Part shown: positions 34,168 through 42,016 of the stretch, piece after piece
Numbering within the stretch: position 1 is the first letter of the stretch
Layout of the letters: each line of letters opens with the position of its first letter
NCBI RefSeq assembly: GCF_037137075.1
Contig: NZ_JBBBNV010000024.1
Location: 8,651-72,650, forward strand
Source of the DNA: JBBBNV01 sp037137075
GTDB taxonomy: Bacteria > Bacillota > Bacilli > Paenibacillales > NBRC-103111
Length of the DNA: 64,000 bases
Direction of reading: 5' to 3'
Notes under the pieces: model-generated
Seen by the model: only the letters and a program-made list of their open reading frames with translations
Databases searched by the model: none
What the model was told of the DNA's origin: nothing
Translations under genes and position numbers: made by a program

Positions 34168-35337
34168 TTACATTTCTTTTACGCCGTCGCCAATAGTGCA
34201 TACATAGAAATCGGCCTTCAGCCCGGTTTGCTGCTCATAATTTGCGCCTACTGTCTGAATGAATGGCTCAACCTGGTCCTCGTGCACAAGCGACACGGTG
34301 CAGCCGCCAAAGCCCGCTCCGGTCATACGCGAGCCAAGCACACCCGGGATGCGCAGCGCTTCTTCTACCATGACGTCCAGTTCCCTGCAAGTGACTTCAT
34401 ACAGATCACGCAGCGACTCGTGAGAGCCGATCATCAGCTTGCCGAAAGCGGCCAAATCGCCGGCTTGCAGCGCGTCTACCGATTTCAGCACCCGGTCGAT
34501 TTCCTCTACGACATGGCGTGCCCGTTTACGGACAACCGGATCGGCAATCAGCTGCTCGGAAGCCTCATACTGGCTTCGCGTCAGCTCGCCCAGCAAACGC
34601 AGACCCGGATGAGCGGCCTGCAAAGCCTGCACGGCTTGCTCACATTGGCTCCGGCGCTCGTTGTAGGCTGAATCGACCAGACCGCGGCGTTTGTTCGTGT
34701 TGCCGATGACAATGCGGTACGCTCCGCTGTCAAAAGGAACCCGCTTATACTCAAGCGTGTCGCACATCAGCAGAAGCGCGTGATTTTCACGGCCGTTGGC
34801 CACGGCAAACTGGTCCATAATCCCGCAATTTACGCCCATGTACTGATTTTCAGCCCGCTGTGCGGTCAAGGCCAGCCGGACGGTGTCAATGTCGGTATGC
34901 CCTGCCGCTGCAAGAAAGCCGTAGCCGGTAACAACCTCAATCGAAGCGGAGGAGGACAGTCCCGCTCCGTTCGGAATTTCCCCATGGAACAGCACATCCG
35001 CACCGCCGAGGACAAAGCCCTCCTGCTGCAGATGAACGATGACGCCCTTCGGATAGTTCGCCCAGTCATGAGCCGGGTCAAAATCCAGCTGGTCCAGGGA
35101 CGCCTCGGCCTGTGCCTGGAAATTAAGCGATGCCAGCCGCAGTGTACGGTCGCTTCTTGGGCGCAGCAGCATGGTGGTGCCGAAGGTCAGCGCCGCCGGA
35201 AACACATAGCCGCCGTTATAATCGGTATGCTCCCCAATTAAATTGACACGGCCCGGAGCATGGAATACACGAATCCCCTCGGAGCTGCCCCCGTAAAGCT
35301 CAATGAATTTTTGCTCCAATACGGAATGGTTCAACAT
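34168..35337 (-). CDS. galK: Galactokinase
   Basis: 389 residues, GHMP kinase family. Galactokinase signature APGRVNLIGEHTDYNGG, ATP-binding GAGLSSSASIE and C-terminal GAGFGGCTVSLV are intact. It phosphorylates galactose at C1. The ATG has AAGGGAGAG ten bases upstream. It starts 78 bases after the ROK repressor stop and may be read from the same transcript. Confidence 0.96.
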   Translation of the reverse strand: MLNHSVLEQKFIELYGGSSEGIRVFHAPGRVNLIGEHTDYNGGYVFPAALTFGTTMLLRPRSDRTLRLASLNFQAQAEASLDQLDFDPAHDWANYPKGVIVHLQQEGFVLGGADVLFHGEIPNGAGLSSSASIEVVTGYGFLAAAGHTDIDTVRLALTAQRAENQYMGVNCGIMDQFAVANGRENHALLLMCDTLEYKRVPFDSGAYRIVIGNTNKRRGLVDSAYNERRSQCEQAVQALQAAHPGLRLLGELTRSQYEASEQLIADPVVRKRARHVVEEIDRVLKSVDALQAGDLAAFGKLMIGSHESLRDLYEVTCRELDVMVEEALRIPGVLGSRMTGAGFGGCTVSLVHEDQVEPFIQTVGANYEQQTGLKADFYVCTIGDGVKEM

Positions 35338-35415
35338 AGGATGAGTTCTCTCCCTTGACTGATTAGATGTATAAAGTTAAATGCCGGGTGAAAAAGCTGC
35401 CCGCGGCCCTTCTGC

Positions 35416-36654
35416 TCAAGATTCTTGCTTCAGCGTGAACAGATGCGGGGCGCTGAAAATTTCCTGCAGCACCAGCGTCGCCGCACCGATGATCCCTGCC
35501 TTGCCGCCAAACGCCGTCGGGCGGATCGCCATGCCCTTCACATTATTGCGCAGGGATTTCTCCTGAATGGCCTCATGCATGCCTTTAAACAGCAGATCCC
35601 CGCTGGCCGCTACCCCGCCGCCGACGATCACCAGCTCGGGATTAAGCAAATTCACCAGGATAGAAACCGCATGACCGAGATAACGCCCTGTTTCATCAAG
35701 CAGACGTCGGGCAGGCTCATCCCCGAGCAGAGCCGCCTCATGGATGAGCTTGCCGGTAATTTCAGGCAGGCGGCCTTCCGTCATCTGCGTGAGCAGAGAC
35801 GCTGTGCCGGCCTGTATGCGCCGTCTCATGCGCTCCTCGAGCGCAGGACCGGACGCAATCGTCGACAAACAGCCGTATTTGCCGCAAAAGCACCGTTCCC
35901 CGTTGTCGGCCACCGTGATATGGCCAATCTCGCCTGCGCCGTAATGCGATCCGCGCAGCAGTTCGCCATTCACATAAATCCCGGAGCCGATTCCCGTGCC
36001 CACATTCACAAAAATAAAATTCGTCACCTGCACAGCCTGGCCGAACCATTTCTCTCCAAGCGCCATCGCCCGGACATCATTGTCGATAAAGACGGGCAGG
36101 TCAAACCGGCTCGCGAACCGCTCCCGAACCGGAATATTCTCCCAGCCAAAGGCCGGCGCGAATAGGGAGACGCCCTCCTCGGTATTCACAAGCCCATGGA
36201 AGCCGATGCCGATACCCAGTACTTGATCCGGGGAAATGCCTGGCTGGTCAAGCACCTGTTGAATGGACGCCTCGATGGTGTCAAGCACTTCATCGGGTCC
36301 AGACCCTTCCCCGAACGGCAGCCGGACCTCCGCAATCATGTTGGCCCCGAGATCCGTGACGGCGGTGCTGACGCCCGTCGTGCCCATGTCGACCCCAATC
36401 ACACAATAGGAGCCGGGAGCCAGCTCCAGCAGAGTAGGCTTGCGGCCGCCGCTGGATTCGCCGCTCCCTATTTCCTTCACAATTCCCAGCTCCAGCAGCG
36501 GCAGCACATTACTGGACACCGTCGCCGCATTTAATCCGGTTTGCTTCGTTATATCAGCCCGCGACACCGGACCGGCCTCGCGGATGATGCGCAAAATCGT
36601 CGCTGTATTAATATGTTTAACAAGGCCAATTCTGGCTGTAGACGGGTGCTTCAT
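35416..36654 (-). CDS. ROK-family repressor, probable regulator of the gal genes
   Basis: 412 residues. The N-terminal winged helix (ILRIIREAGPVSRADITKQTGLNAATVSSNV) is followed by a ROK sugar-binding domain: VIGVDMGTTGVSTAV, GTGIGSGIYVNGEL and the zinc motif CFCGKYGCLST. GHITV retains the sugar/metal histidine. This is the XylR/NagC architecture, so sugar-responsive repression is expected. It sits at the head of galK-galE-galT. Its promoter lies at 36696-36723. Confidence 0.88.
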   Translation of the reverse strand: MKHPSTARIGLVKHINTATILRIIREAGPVSRADITKQTGLNAATVSSNVLPLLELGIVKEIGSGESSGGRKPTLLELAPGSYCVIGVDMGTTGVSTAVTDLGANMIAEVRLPFGEGSGPDEVLDTIEASIQQVLDQPGISPDQVLGIGIGFHGLVNTEEGVSLFAPAFGWENIPVRERFASRFDLPVFIDNDVRAMALGEKWFGQAVQVTNFIFVNVGTGIGSGIYVNGELLRGSHYGAGEIGHITVADNGERCFCGKYGCLSTIASGPALEERMRRRIQAGTASLLTQMTEGRLPEITGKLIHEAALLGDEPARRLLDETGRYLGHAVSILVNLLNPELVIVGGGVAASGDLLFKGMHEAIQEKSLRNNVKGMAIRPTAFGGKAGIIGAATLVLQEIFSAPHLFTLKQES

Positions 36655-36695
36655 ACGAACCCCTTTCTTTTTTTAATAAATAAAGAAAGTGAATA

Positions 36696-36723
36696 ATTTT
36701 ATGTTAGCATGGCTGTTTGACAA
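36696..36723 (-). promoter_or_regulatory. Promoter of the ROK-gal operon
   Basis: Minus-strand TTGTCA (36723-36718), a 16-base spacer and TAAAAT (36701-36696). The leader down to the start is very AT-rich; I could not pick out a clear repressor dyad. Confidence 0.65.
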
Positions 36724-36725
36724 AA

Positions 36726-37478
36726 TCAAGACCATTCCAGATCCAGCTCCGGCAGCTCCAAAGCAGCCTGGCGGACTGTCTCCCCCTTGGCCCCGCCTTG
36801 TTCCTCTTCGCTTAGCTCCCGAATACACTCCGGCCCGTCGTTTCTTACATTCCCGACCGCCGCAGCTACCGGATACGCCCGCATCTCCCCGCCAGGATAG
36901 GGAACAAGCAGCTTTTGCAGCCGGGCGGTATCCTGCACAGAGCGGTCAAGCCACAACGGCTCATCCTCCTGCCGCAGCACCACGGGCATACGGTCATGAA
37001 TGCCGGCCATCAGCGGGTTTGGAGTTGTGGTCACAATGGCGCAGGTGGCCAGCCTTTTCCCGTCGGGAGCGATCCAAATGTCGTACAAGCCGGCCATCGA
37101 GAACAGGCGGTTGTCCTTCATTACAATCCGCATCGGCTGCTTCCCGGAGCCTGCTTTTTTCCATTCGTAGAAGCCGTCGGCAGGAATCAGGCAGCGCCGC
37201 CGCTCAAATGACCGCCGGTAAGCCGGCTTCTCGGTCAGCGTTTCCGCCCGCGCATTCAGCAGTGTCGTGCCCAGCCGCTCCTCCTTGGCCCAGTGGGGCA
37301 CAAGCCCCCACCTCAGCTCCCCGAGCCGGTTGCGGCCCTCGTGACCCACAATCGCCGGAACGCTCTGCCCTGGGGCGATGTTATATCTCGGCCGGTGGTA
37401 CGGACCGGTTTCCTCGCCGATATAGTACCGCAGCATAAGCTCCTCCATAGTCACTGTAATGGTGTATCTGCCGCACAT
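36726..37478 (-). CDS. SOS-associated HMCES/YedK protein
   Basis: 250 residues. The catalytic cysteine is residue 2 (MCGRYTIT), exposed after methionine removal. YNIAPGQSVPAI, LNARAETL, PADGFYEW (glutamate) and GIHDRMPVVL (histidine) complete the active site. It forms a thiazolidine crosslink with abasic sites in single-stranded DNA, protecting them during replication. About 415 bases of non-coding sequence separate it from the divergent LexA-box gene, so a direct link to those boxes is not obvious. The G-rich sequence before the ATG serves as ribosome binding site. Confidence 0.92.
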   Translation of the reverse strand: MCGRYTITVTMEELMLRYYIGEETGPYHRPRYNIAPGQSVPAIVGHEGRNRLGELRWGLVPHWAKEERLGTTLLNARAETLTEKPAYRRSFERRRCLIPADGFYEWKKAGSGKQPMRIVMKDNRLFSMAGLYDIWIAPDGKRLATCAIVTTTPNPLMAGIHDRMPVVLRQEDEPLWLDRSVQDTARLQKLLVPYPGGEMRAYPVAAAVGNVRNDGPECIRELSEEEQGGAKGETVRQAALELPELDLEWS

Positions 37479-37745
37479 CCCGTCCCCCCCCCATCTCCCT
37501 TGCTGCCGCCCTGCAGCGGTGCTGACGAACTCTTTTCTACTATTATTATATCCGATTTCCGGCGCCTTTGCCTGATAGGATGGACGGCCGCCGCGCGAAC
37601 TGTGCGGAGCGTATCGCGCGGCGCCTCAAGCTTTTGGGCAAATACTGGTTAAGTCCGGGAACTCAAGCAAGCTTTCGCTTTAGTACGATGCCGAGGGGCC
37701 TTAGGCCTTGTGCCGGTATCTGAAATCGGGAGTCTTTTCAGAATG

Positions 37746-37757
37746 GAACGGCTGTTC
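37746..37757. promoter_or_regulatory. LexA-like box, distal
   Basis: GAACGGCTGTTC inside a larger perfect palindrome ATGGAAC-GGCT-GTTCCAT. It keeps the GAAC-N4-GTTC core of the Gram-positive LexA (DinR) site but lies far from the promoter. Confidence 0.4.
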
Positions 37758-37819
37758 CATGGTTCATGGAGACACTTAAGCCGCAGGAAAATTTTACAAT
37801 CGCTTTCGCTCTTGAAATA

Positions 37820-37833
37820 CGAATATTTGTTCG
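37820..37833. promoter_or_regulatory. LexA-like box at the -35 region
   Basis: CGAATATTTGTTCG differs from CGAACRNRYGTTYG at two positions. It covers the -35 region of the promoter whose TATAAT is at 37844-37849. Confidence 0.5.
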
Positions 37834-37843
37834 CTATTCTGTA

Positions 37844-37868
37844 TATAATGAGTTAAGAACAAATGTTC
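37844..37868 (+). promoter_or_regulatory. Promoter -10 and proximal LexA box
   Basis: TATAAT (37844-37849) is followed at once by AGAACAAATGTTCT (37856-37869), whose GAAC-AAAT-GTTC core is perfect. A LexA dimer here would block the start of transcription of the gene at 37894. Confidence 0.68.
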
Positions 37869-37893
37869 TTATTTTGAAGGTGGAGGGGCTCTT

Positions 37894-38361
37894 ATGAATC
37901 ATTCTGTATCAAGTCAACCTGAGGCTGTTCCGCAAATACCTTCCCCGGGTGACCAGGCTGTTCCAGCGGCCGGGCGCATACGTCCCCCCTCCACGCCAAG
38001 CCGGATGCCGGCGGCAGAGGACATGCAGCTTGTTAAGGATTATTTGCTTCTGCCCGTGCTGCTGGAGGTGCTGGAGCGAGATATGAGTATTCTGCAGACG
38101 CTCAAGCTTAAAATGCCGGCGCCGTACGTCCGTACCTTGCGCGGTGTACAGGATCAGGTGACCTCGGATTTGGCTTCTGTGCGCACCAGGCTGCGCCAGC
38201 GCGGCGTCAAGGTGTATGAGGAACGCCGTACGGCGGCAGGCATCGAAGCCATGTATTTGTGCCGGGGCTACCACTATCCCTTCTCGATGCTGTGGAGCCT
38301 GATTAAGGCGGAGGTGGAGCAGCGGCTGAACCGTTATCTCGGGCTTGGCTCCGATACGTAG
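37894..38361 (+). CDS. Unknown protein, probably SOS-controlled
   Basis: 155 residues. The first 40 are Pro/Ser/Ala-rich and likely disordered; the rest is helical and charged (LVKDYLLLPVLLEVLERDM, VTSDLASVRTRLRQRGVKVYEERR, then SLIKAEVEQRLNRYLGL). No family recognised. The ATG has GGAGGGG five bases upstream, and the promoter carries two LexA-like boxes. Only the promoter connects it with DNA damage; the neighbouring HMCES and UvrX genes make that reasonable. Confidence 0.7.
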   Translation: MNHSVSSQPEAVPQIPSPGDQAVPAAGRIRPPSTPSRMPAAEDMQLVKDYLLLPVLLEVLERDMSILQTLKLKMPAPYVRTLRGVQDQVTSDLASVRTRLRQRGVKVYEERRTAAGIEAMYLCRGYHYPFSMLWSLIKAEVEQRLNRYLGLGSDT

Positions 38362-38483
38362 TCCGGCTTTTGCGCCTCGCTCAGCACGGTTTGGTCCGTG
38401 TCGTACAGTGCGGTACCGCATGACGGGCAGCCAGCCGCTTCGACGTCCGCCGCCTTGTCCATACGCCGGGCCAGCTGCGCCAT
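38334..38483 (-). CDS. Possible 49-residue Cys-pair protein
   Basis: A short leftward ORF reads MAQLARRMDKAADVEAAG, then CPSCGTALYDTDQT, ending in TAA at 38336. The CPxCG knuckle with a following hydrophobic turn resembles half of a zinc ribbon. It overlaps the 3' end of the gene at 37894 by 28 bases on the opposite strand, and its ribosome binding site is weak. It could be chance. Confidence 0.3.
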   Translation of the reverse strand: MAQLARRMDKAADVEAAGCPSCGTALYDTDQTVLSEAQKPDYVSEPSPR

Positions 38484-38552
38484 AAGGCTTATCCGGCGAT
38501 GAGGCACAAGCGAGGGCCCGCATGGCGTGGATTGGATTGGTCCCTGTTGTGG

Positions 38553-38558
38553 TATACT
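38553..38558 (+). promoter_or_regulatory. Candidate -10 box for the ABC exporter genes
   Basis: TATACT at 38553-38558, with TTGGAT 15 bases upstream (38532-38537), lies 38 bases before the ATPase start. If used, the exporter is not solely dependent on the LexA-box promoter. Confidence 0.35.
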
Positions 38559-38596
38559 TCCTAATAATGTTACTTGTTACGGAGGCGATCCAGACC

Positions 38597-39526
38597 ATGC
38601 TCCCTTCTTCGGCGGAACCCGTTATTGAACTGCACAACGTCAGTAAAAGCATTCGCGGCGCCACGCTTGTCCATCACTTGTCCTTTTCCGTCCGGCGCGG
38701 AGAAGTATGCGGCTTTCTGGGTCCCAATGGCTCAGGCAAAACAACCACACTCCGTATGATGGTGGGGCTAATGTCTCCGACAAACGGGGAGATTGTCATT
38801 TCGGGCCACCCGATCCGCACTCAGCGTGCGCAAGCCCTGGAGCATGTCGGCGCCATTATTGAACAGCCCGCGCTGTATGATTATATGAGCGGACTGAACA
38901 ATTTGCGGCATTTTGCCCGGATGAGCCGTACGCCGATAAGCGCGCAGCGAATGTTGGATATGGCCGCCCTAATGAGCCTTAACCACGCTATCCACAACAA
39001 GGTGAAAACGTATTCGCTCGGAATGAAGCAGAGACTTGGCATTGCCCAGGCGCTGCTCCACGCGCCCTCCATCCTGCTGCTCGACGAGCCGACCAATGGC
39101 CTGGATCCGGAAGGAATCCGCCAGCTGCGCGATCATTTGCGCCATTTGGCCCGTACAGAGCAGATGGCGGTGCTCGTCTCCAGCCACCTGCTCTCTGAAG
39201 TGGAGCTGATGTGCGACCGCGTGGTCATCATTCAGGACGGCACTCTGGTCGAAGAGCGGCAGCTGGGTGACCGGACGGTTCCCGGGAATACCCGGCTGCC
39301 GATCGTCTTCGAGGTCGATCTGCCGGAGCAAGCGGCCCGGCTGCTCCTGCCCTTCGGGACAGGGCGCCTCGGAGAACAGACGGTCACAATAGAGCTGGAC
39401 AAAGAAACGATACCGGCGGCAGTCCTGGCGCTTGCCACAGGCGGAATCCGCCTGTATCAGGTTCGGACAGTAACGCCGTCGCTGGAAGACCTGTTTTTAT
39501 CCTTGACCAAAGGGGGACGATCCTGA
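38597..39526 (+). CDS. ABC transporter ATP-binding protein, BcrA-like
   Basis: 309 residues from ATG 38597 (GGAGG eleven bases upstream); an in-frame upstream ATG at 38522 has no site. Walker A GPNGSGKTTTLR, signature YSLGMKQRLGIAQALL, Walker B ILLLDEPTNGLD and switch SSHLLSE are intact. The C-terminal 80 residues fit the BcrA/bacitracin-exporter group. The stop overlaps the permease start (TGATG). Substrate unknown; peptide antibiotic or lipid export is typical for the group. Confidence 0.88.
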   Translation: MLPSSAEPVIELHNVSKSIRGATLVHHLSFSVRRGEVCGFLGPNGSGKTTTLRMMVGLMSPTNGEIVISGHPIRTQRAQALEHVGAIIEQPALYDYMSGLNNLRHFARMSRTPISAQRMLDMAALMSLNHAIHNKVKTYSLGMKQRLGIAQALLHAPSILLLDEPTNGLDPEGIRQLRDHLRHLARTEQMAVLVSSHLLSEVELMCDRVVIIQDGTLVEERQLGDRTVPGNTRLPIVFEVDLPEQAARLLLPFGTGRLGEQTVTIELDKETIPAAVLALATGGIRLYQVRTVTPSLEDLFLSLTKGGRS

Positions 39527-40305
39527 TGCCATACATCGCTCTTATTCAAAATGAGTGGATGAAGCTCAACAGCAAGAAGCAGACTGCATTGTTCGGGTTG
39601 TTTCTGCTTGGCGTTATCGGCATTTCGGCCTTTGTCGTCCGCTTCTCCATGAGCTCGTTGGCTGATCGTATGGGGTATACCGACTTTGCAGGCTATATGG
39701 TTTCAGGGCTCGGCCTGCTTATTCCCTTGTTCGGCATTGTGATTGCTTCTCAAATCGTGGCCGACGAATACCGGGACGGAACGATTCGGCAGCTGCTTAT
39801 TCGTCCCGCCAGCCGCGCTGCAGTGCTGTGGTCCAAATACGCCACCCTGCTCATCGTCATCGTCTGCGCGTACGCAGTGCTGTTCGTGCTCAGCCTTGGC
39901 TGCGGGCTGCTTGTATTCGGCACGGCTGCCGCCCATGGCGGAGATACGCCGCTGCTTCTATTCAAGCAAATCATGTACCGTATCCCGGGCGCCATCTTCG
40001 AGGCTACGGTTGCATTTGCCGTCGGCGCCATTTCGCGGAGCGTGGGGCTGGCGATTAGTATCGGGATCCTATTGAGCTTCTCCAGCAGTCTCATCGCCGC
40101 GCTGCTCGCCCGGTACAGCTGGTCCAAATATCTGGTGTTCGCCAACCTTGATTTAGCCGTATACGACAGCAGCCCGGAGCTCCGCGGCCCGGGGCCTCTC
40201 TTGCCCGGCATGACCTTCGGCTTCTCGCTCACCGTCCTGCTGGCGTATCTTGTTCTACTCTATATAATCACCCTATTGTTCTTTACAAAAAGGGATGTGC
40301 ACTAA
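39526..40305 (+). CDS. ABC-2 permease partner of the BcrA-like ATPase
   Basis: 259 residues with six membrane segments. NEWMKLNSKKQT before the first helix, and ADEYRDGTIRQLLIRPASR after the second, are hallmarks of ABC-2 permeases of the BcrB/NosY group. It is translationally coupled to the ATPase. The UvrX gene follows after 26 bases, so the exporter and the polymerase probably lie on one mRNA. Confidence 0.87.
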   Translation: MPYIALIQNEWMKLNSKKQTALFGLFLLGVIGISAFVVRFSMSSLADRMGYTDFAGYMVSGLGLLIPLFGIVIASQIVADEYRDGTIRQLLIRPASRAAVLWSKYATLLIVIVCAYAVLFVLSLGCGLLVFGTAAAHGGDTPLLLFKQIMYRIPGAIFEATVAFAVGAISRSVGLAISIGILLSFSSSLIAALLARYSWSKYLVFANLDLAVYDSSPELRGPGPLLPGMTFGFSLTVLLAYLVLLYIITLLFFTKRDVH

Positions 40306-40331
40306 ACCTGGAATAAAGCGGGAGTGACATC

Positions 40332-41573
40332 ATGAACAAACCCCAAGCACACCGCACTATTTTTCTGGCGGACTGCCAGTCGTTCTACGCCAGTGTAGAA
40401 AAAGCGGCCCATCCCGGCTACAAAGAGCGGCCGCTGGTCGTAGCCGGCGATCCGGCGCGCCGATCCGGCATTGTTCTGGCCGCCTGTCCGCTAGCCAAAG
40501 CTCGCGGCATTACGACAGCCCAGCGGCTCGGTGAAGCGCTGAGCAGGTGCTCCGATCTTGTCGTAGTCCAACCGCATATGGAGCAGTATATCCGCGTATC
40601 CTTGCAAATCACCGACATTTTACGCTGCTATTCGGATTTGGTGGAGCCCTATAGCATCGATGAGCAATTCCTTGACCTCACCGGCAGCCAGGAGCTTCTC
40701 GGGGGACCCCTGGACATTGCGCGGCATATCCAGCTGCGGGTTCTTCAGGAAACCGGGGTTTATACCCGGATCGGCATTAGTGAGAATAAAGTGCTGGCTA
40801 AGATGGCTTGTGATAACTTTGCCAAAAAGCATCCGGAAGGTATATACACGCTGCCCAACAGCAAACTGGATGAGCTTTGGAGACTTCCAGTCCACTGCAT
40901 GTTTATGATTGGGTCCCGCATGACACAGCACCTGCAGCATATGGGCATTCAAACCATCGGCGAGCTGGCCGGCACCCCGCTAGGGAAGCTTCGGGCGAAG
41001 TGGGGAATGAACGGAGAAGTGTTATGGCGGATCGCCAACGGCATCGACAACAGCCCGGTTACTGTACACGCCCATGACCGGCAGCAGGCCATCGGCCATC
41101 AAATGACTCTTCCGCGCGACTATAGCACAGAAGCGGATCTGCATGTCATTTTGCTGGAGCTTGCGGATTTGGTATGCCGGCGCTGCAGGGCCAAGCGCTC
41201 TATGGGGCAGGTGGTATCTGTCGGCTGCCAGGGCGCGGACTATGAGCATCCGGGCGGCTTTTACCGCCAGATGAAGCTGCATGAGCCGACCAATCTGGCG
41301 GAGGACGTGTACCATGCCGCCAAGCAGCTGCTCCAGCGGCACTGGGACGGTCTGCCCGTACGCAAAGTGGCGGTGAATTTGTCCGGACTCGTCAGCGACC
41401 GTGTTGTGCAGCTGCACTTGTTTGAGGATCGGGACAAGAAACTGGCACTGGCCCACGTAACCGACCGCATTAAACAAAAATACGGCGACGCTGCCATTAT
41501 ACGCGCCGCTTCCAGACTGGATGCCGGTCAAGCGGAGGATCGCGCCGGCAAAATCGGAGGCCACTACAAATGA
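40332..41573 (+). CDS. uvrX: Y-family DNA polymerase, UvrX/YqjW-like
   Basis: 413 residues. Catalytic acids lie in FLADCQSFYASVEKA and YSIDEQFLDLTGS. The HhH region (MIGSRMTQHLQHMGIQTIGELA) and little finger (AIGHQMTLPRDYSTEADL) follow. ADCQSFYASVEK and the YolD partner place it with UvrX/YqjW (PolY2) rather than DinB. It does error-prone translesion synthesis. GGGAGTGA precedes the ATG. Its stop overlaps the YolD start (ATGA). In B. subtilis the homologue is LexA-controlled; here the nearest boxes are about 2.5 kb upstream. Confidence 0.9.
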   Translation: MNKPQAHRTIFLADCQSFYASVEKAAHPGYKERPLVVAGDPARRSGIVLAACPLAKARGITTAQRLGEALSRCSDLVVVQPHMEQYIRVSLQITDILRCYSDLVEPYSIDEQFLDLTGSQELLGGPLDIARHIQLRVLQETGVYTRIGISENKVLAKMACDNFAKKHPEGIYTLPNSKLDELWRLPVHCMFMIGSRMTQHLQHMGIQTIGELAGTPLGKLRAKWGMNGEVLWRIANGIDNSPVTVHAHDRQQAIGHQMTLPRDYSTEADLHVILLELADLVCRRCRAKRSMGQVVSVGCQGADYEHPGGFYRQMKLHEPTNLAEDVYHAAKQLLQRHWDGLPVRKVAVNLSGLVSDRVVQLHLFEDRDKKLALAHVTDRIKQKYGDAAIIRAASRLDAGQAEDRAGKIGGHYK

Positions 41574-41905
41574 GCAAAAAACTGCAAGGCAACGGCCTGT
41601 TTGAATCGTCGCGCATGATGCTGCCGGAACACAAGGAGGCTTTCCTCCAAAGCCAACACAATTTGCGGCAGCAGCCGCGCCCTTATTTGGATGAACAGGA
41701 AGCCGAATGCATCTCTCTTCTTCTGGCTGAATCGCTCCGGCACCAAAAAGAAATGACGCTGGTTGTATTCGGGGAGTACGGAAACAAGAGGTTGACGGGG
41801 GTAGTTACACAAGCCGATCCGCGGCAAGGCCTTGTGAAGCTTCAACAGGACTGCGCTGCGGTGTGGATTTCCGCAGCGGATATTGTCGGCGTCCGGCAGC
41901 TATAG
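41570..41905 (+). CDS. yolD: YolD-like protein
   Basis: 111 residues of the YolD-like family: LPEHKEAFLQSQHNLRQQ followed by KEMTLVVFGEYGNKRLTGVV. Proteins of this family accompany Y-family polymerases of the UvrX type on Gram-positive chromosomes, plasmids and phages, and are thought to be functional equivalents of UmuD. The start overlaps the polymerase stop, so the two are co-translated. No catalytic residues of LexA/UmuD type are present. Confidence 0.85.
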   Translation: MSKKLQGNGLFESSRMMLPEHKEAFLQSQHNLRQQPRPYLDEQEAECISLLLAESLRHQKEMTLVVFGEYGNKRLTGVVTQADPRQGLVKLQQDCAAVWISAADIVGVRQL

Positions 41906-41932
41906 GCACGGCAATAGGCTTTCACGCCGAAA

Positions 41933-41958
41933 AGGCCAACCGATAACCCGGTTGGCCT
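41933..41958. terminator. Terminator between yolD and the flavoprotein gene
   Basis: AGGCCAACC (41933-41941) pairs with GGTTGGCCT (41950-41958); on the minus strand it is followed by TTTT. It lies between convergent genes. Confidence 0.7.
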
Positions 41959-41968
41959 AATCCTCCGC

Positions 41969-41997
41969 AAGCCCCGCAGCTTTATGCTGCAGGGCTT
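41969..41997. terminator. Second hairpin 3' of the flavoprotein gene
   Basis: AAGCCC-C-GCAGC-TTTAT-GCTGC-A-GGGCTT, one mismatch, 20 bases past the stop at 42017. There is no clear T run on the minus strand, so it may act with the neighbouring stem. Confidence 0.5.
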
Positions 41998-42016
41998 CCC
42001 GCTTTTAATAAAAGCG

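Larger units (their letters stand above)
37479..37893. other. Divergent intergenic region with LexA-like boxes
   Basis: 415 bases. It holds a near-perfect GC hairpin (37587-37598 with 37614-37625), three GAAC-N4-GTTC-type elements (annotated separately) and a TATAAT at 37844-37849. No gene is seen. Confidence 0.6.

Noticed and set aside
37909..38664. 251-codon leftward ORF opposite the LexA-box gene
   Set aside because: It is a shadow of the rightward gene; composition is unlike a protein and the rightward gene has a good ribosome binding site and promoter.
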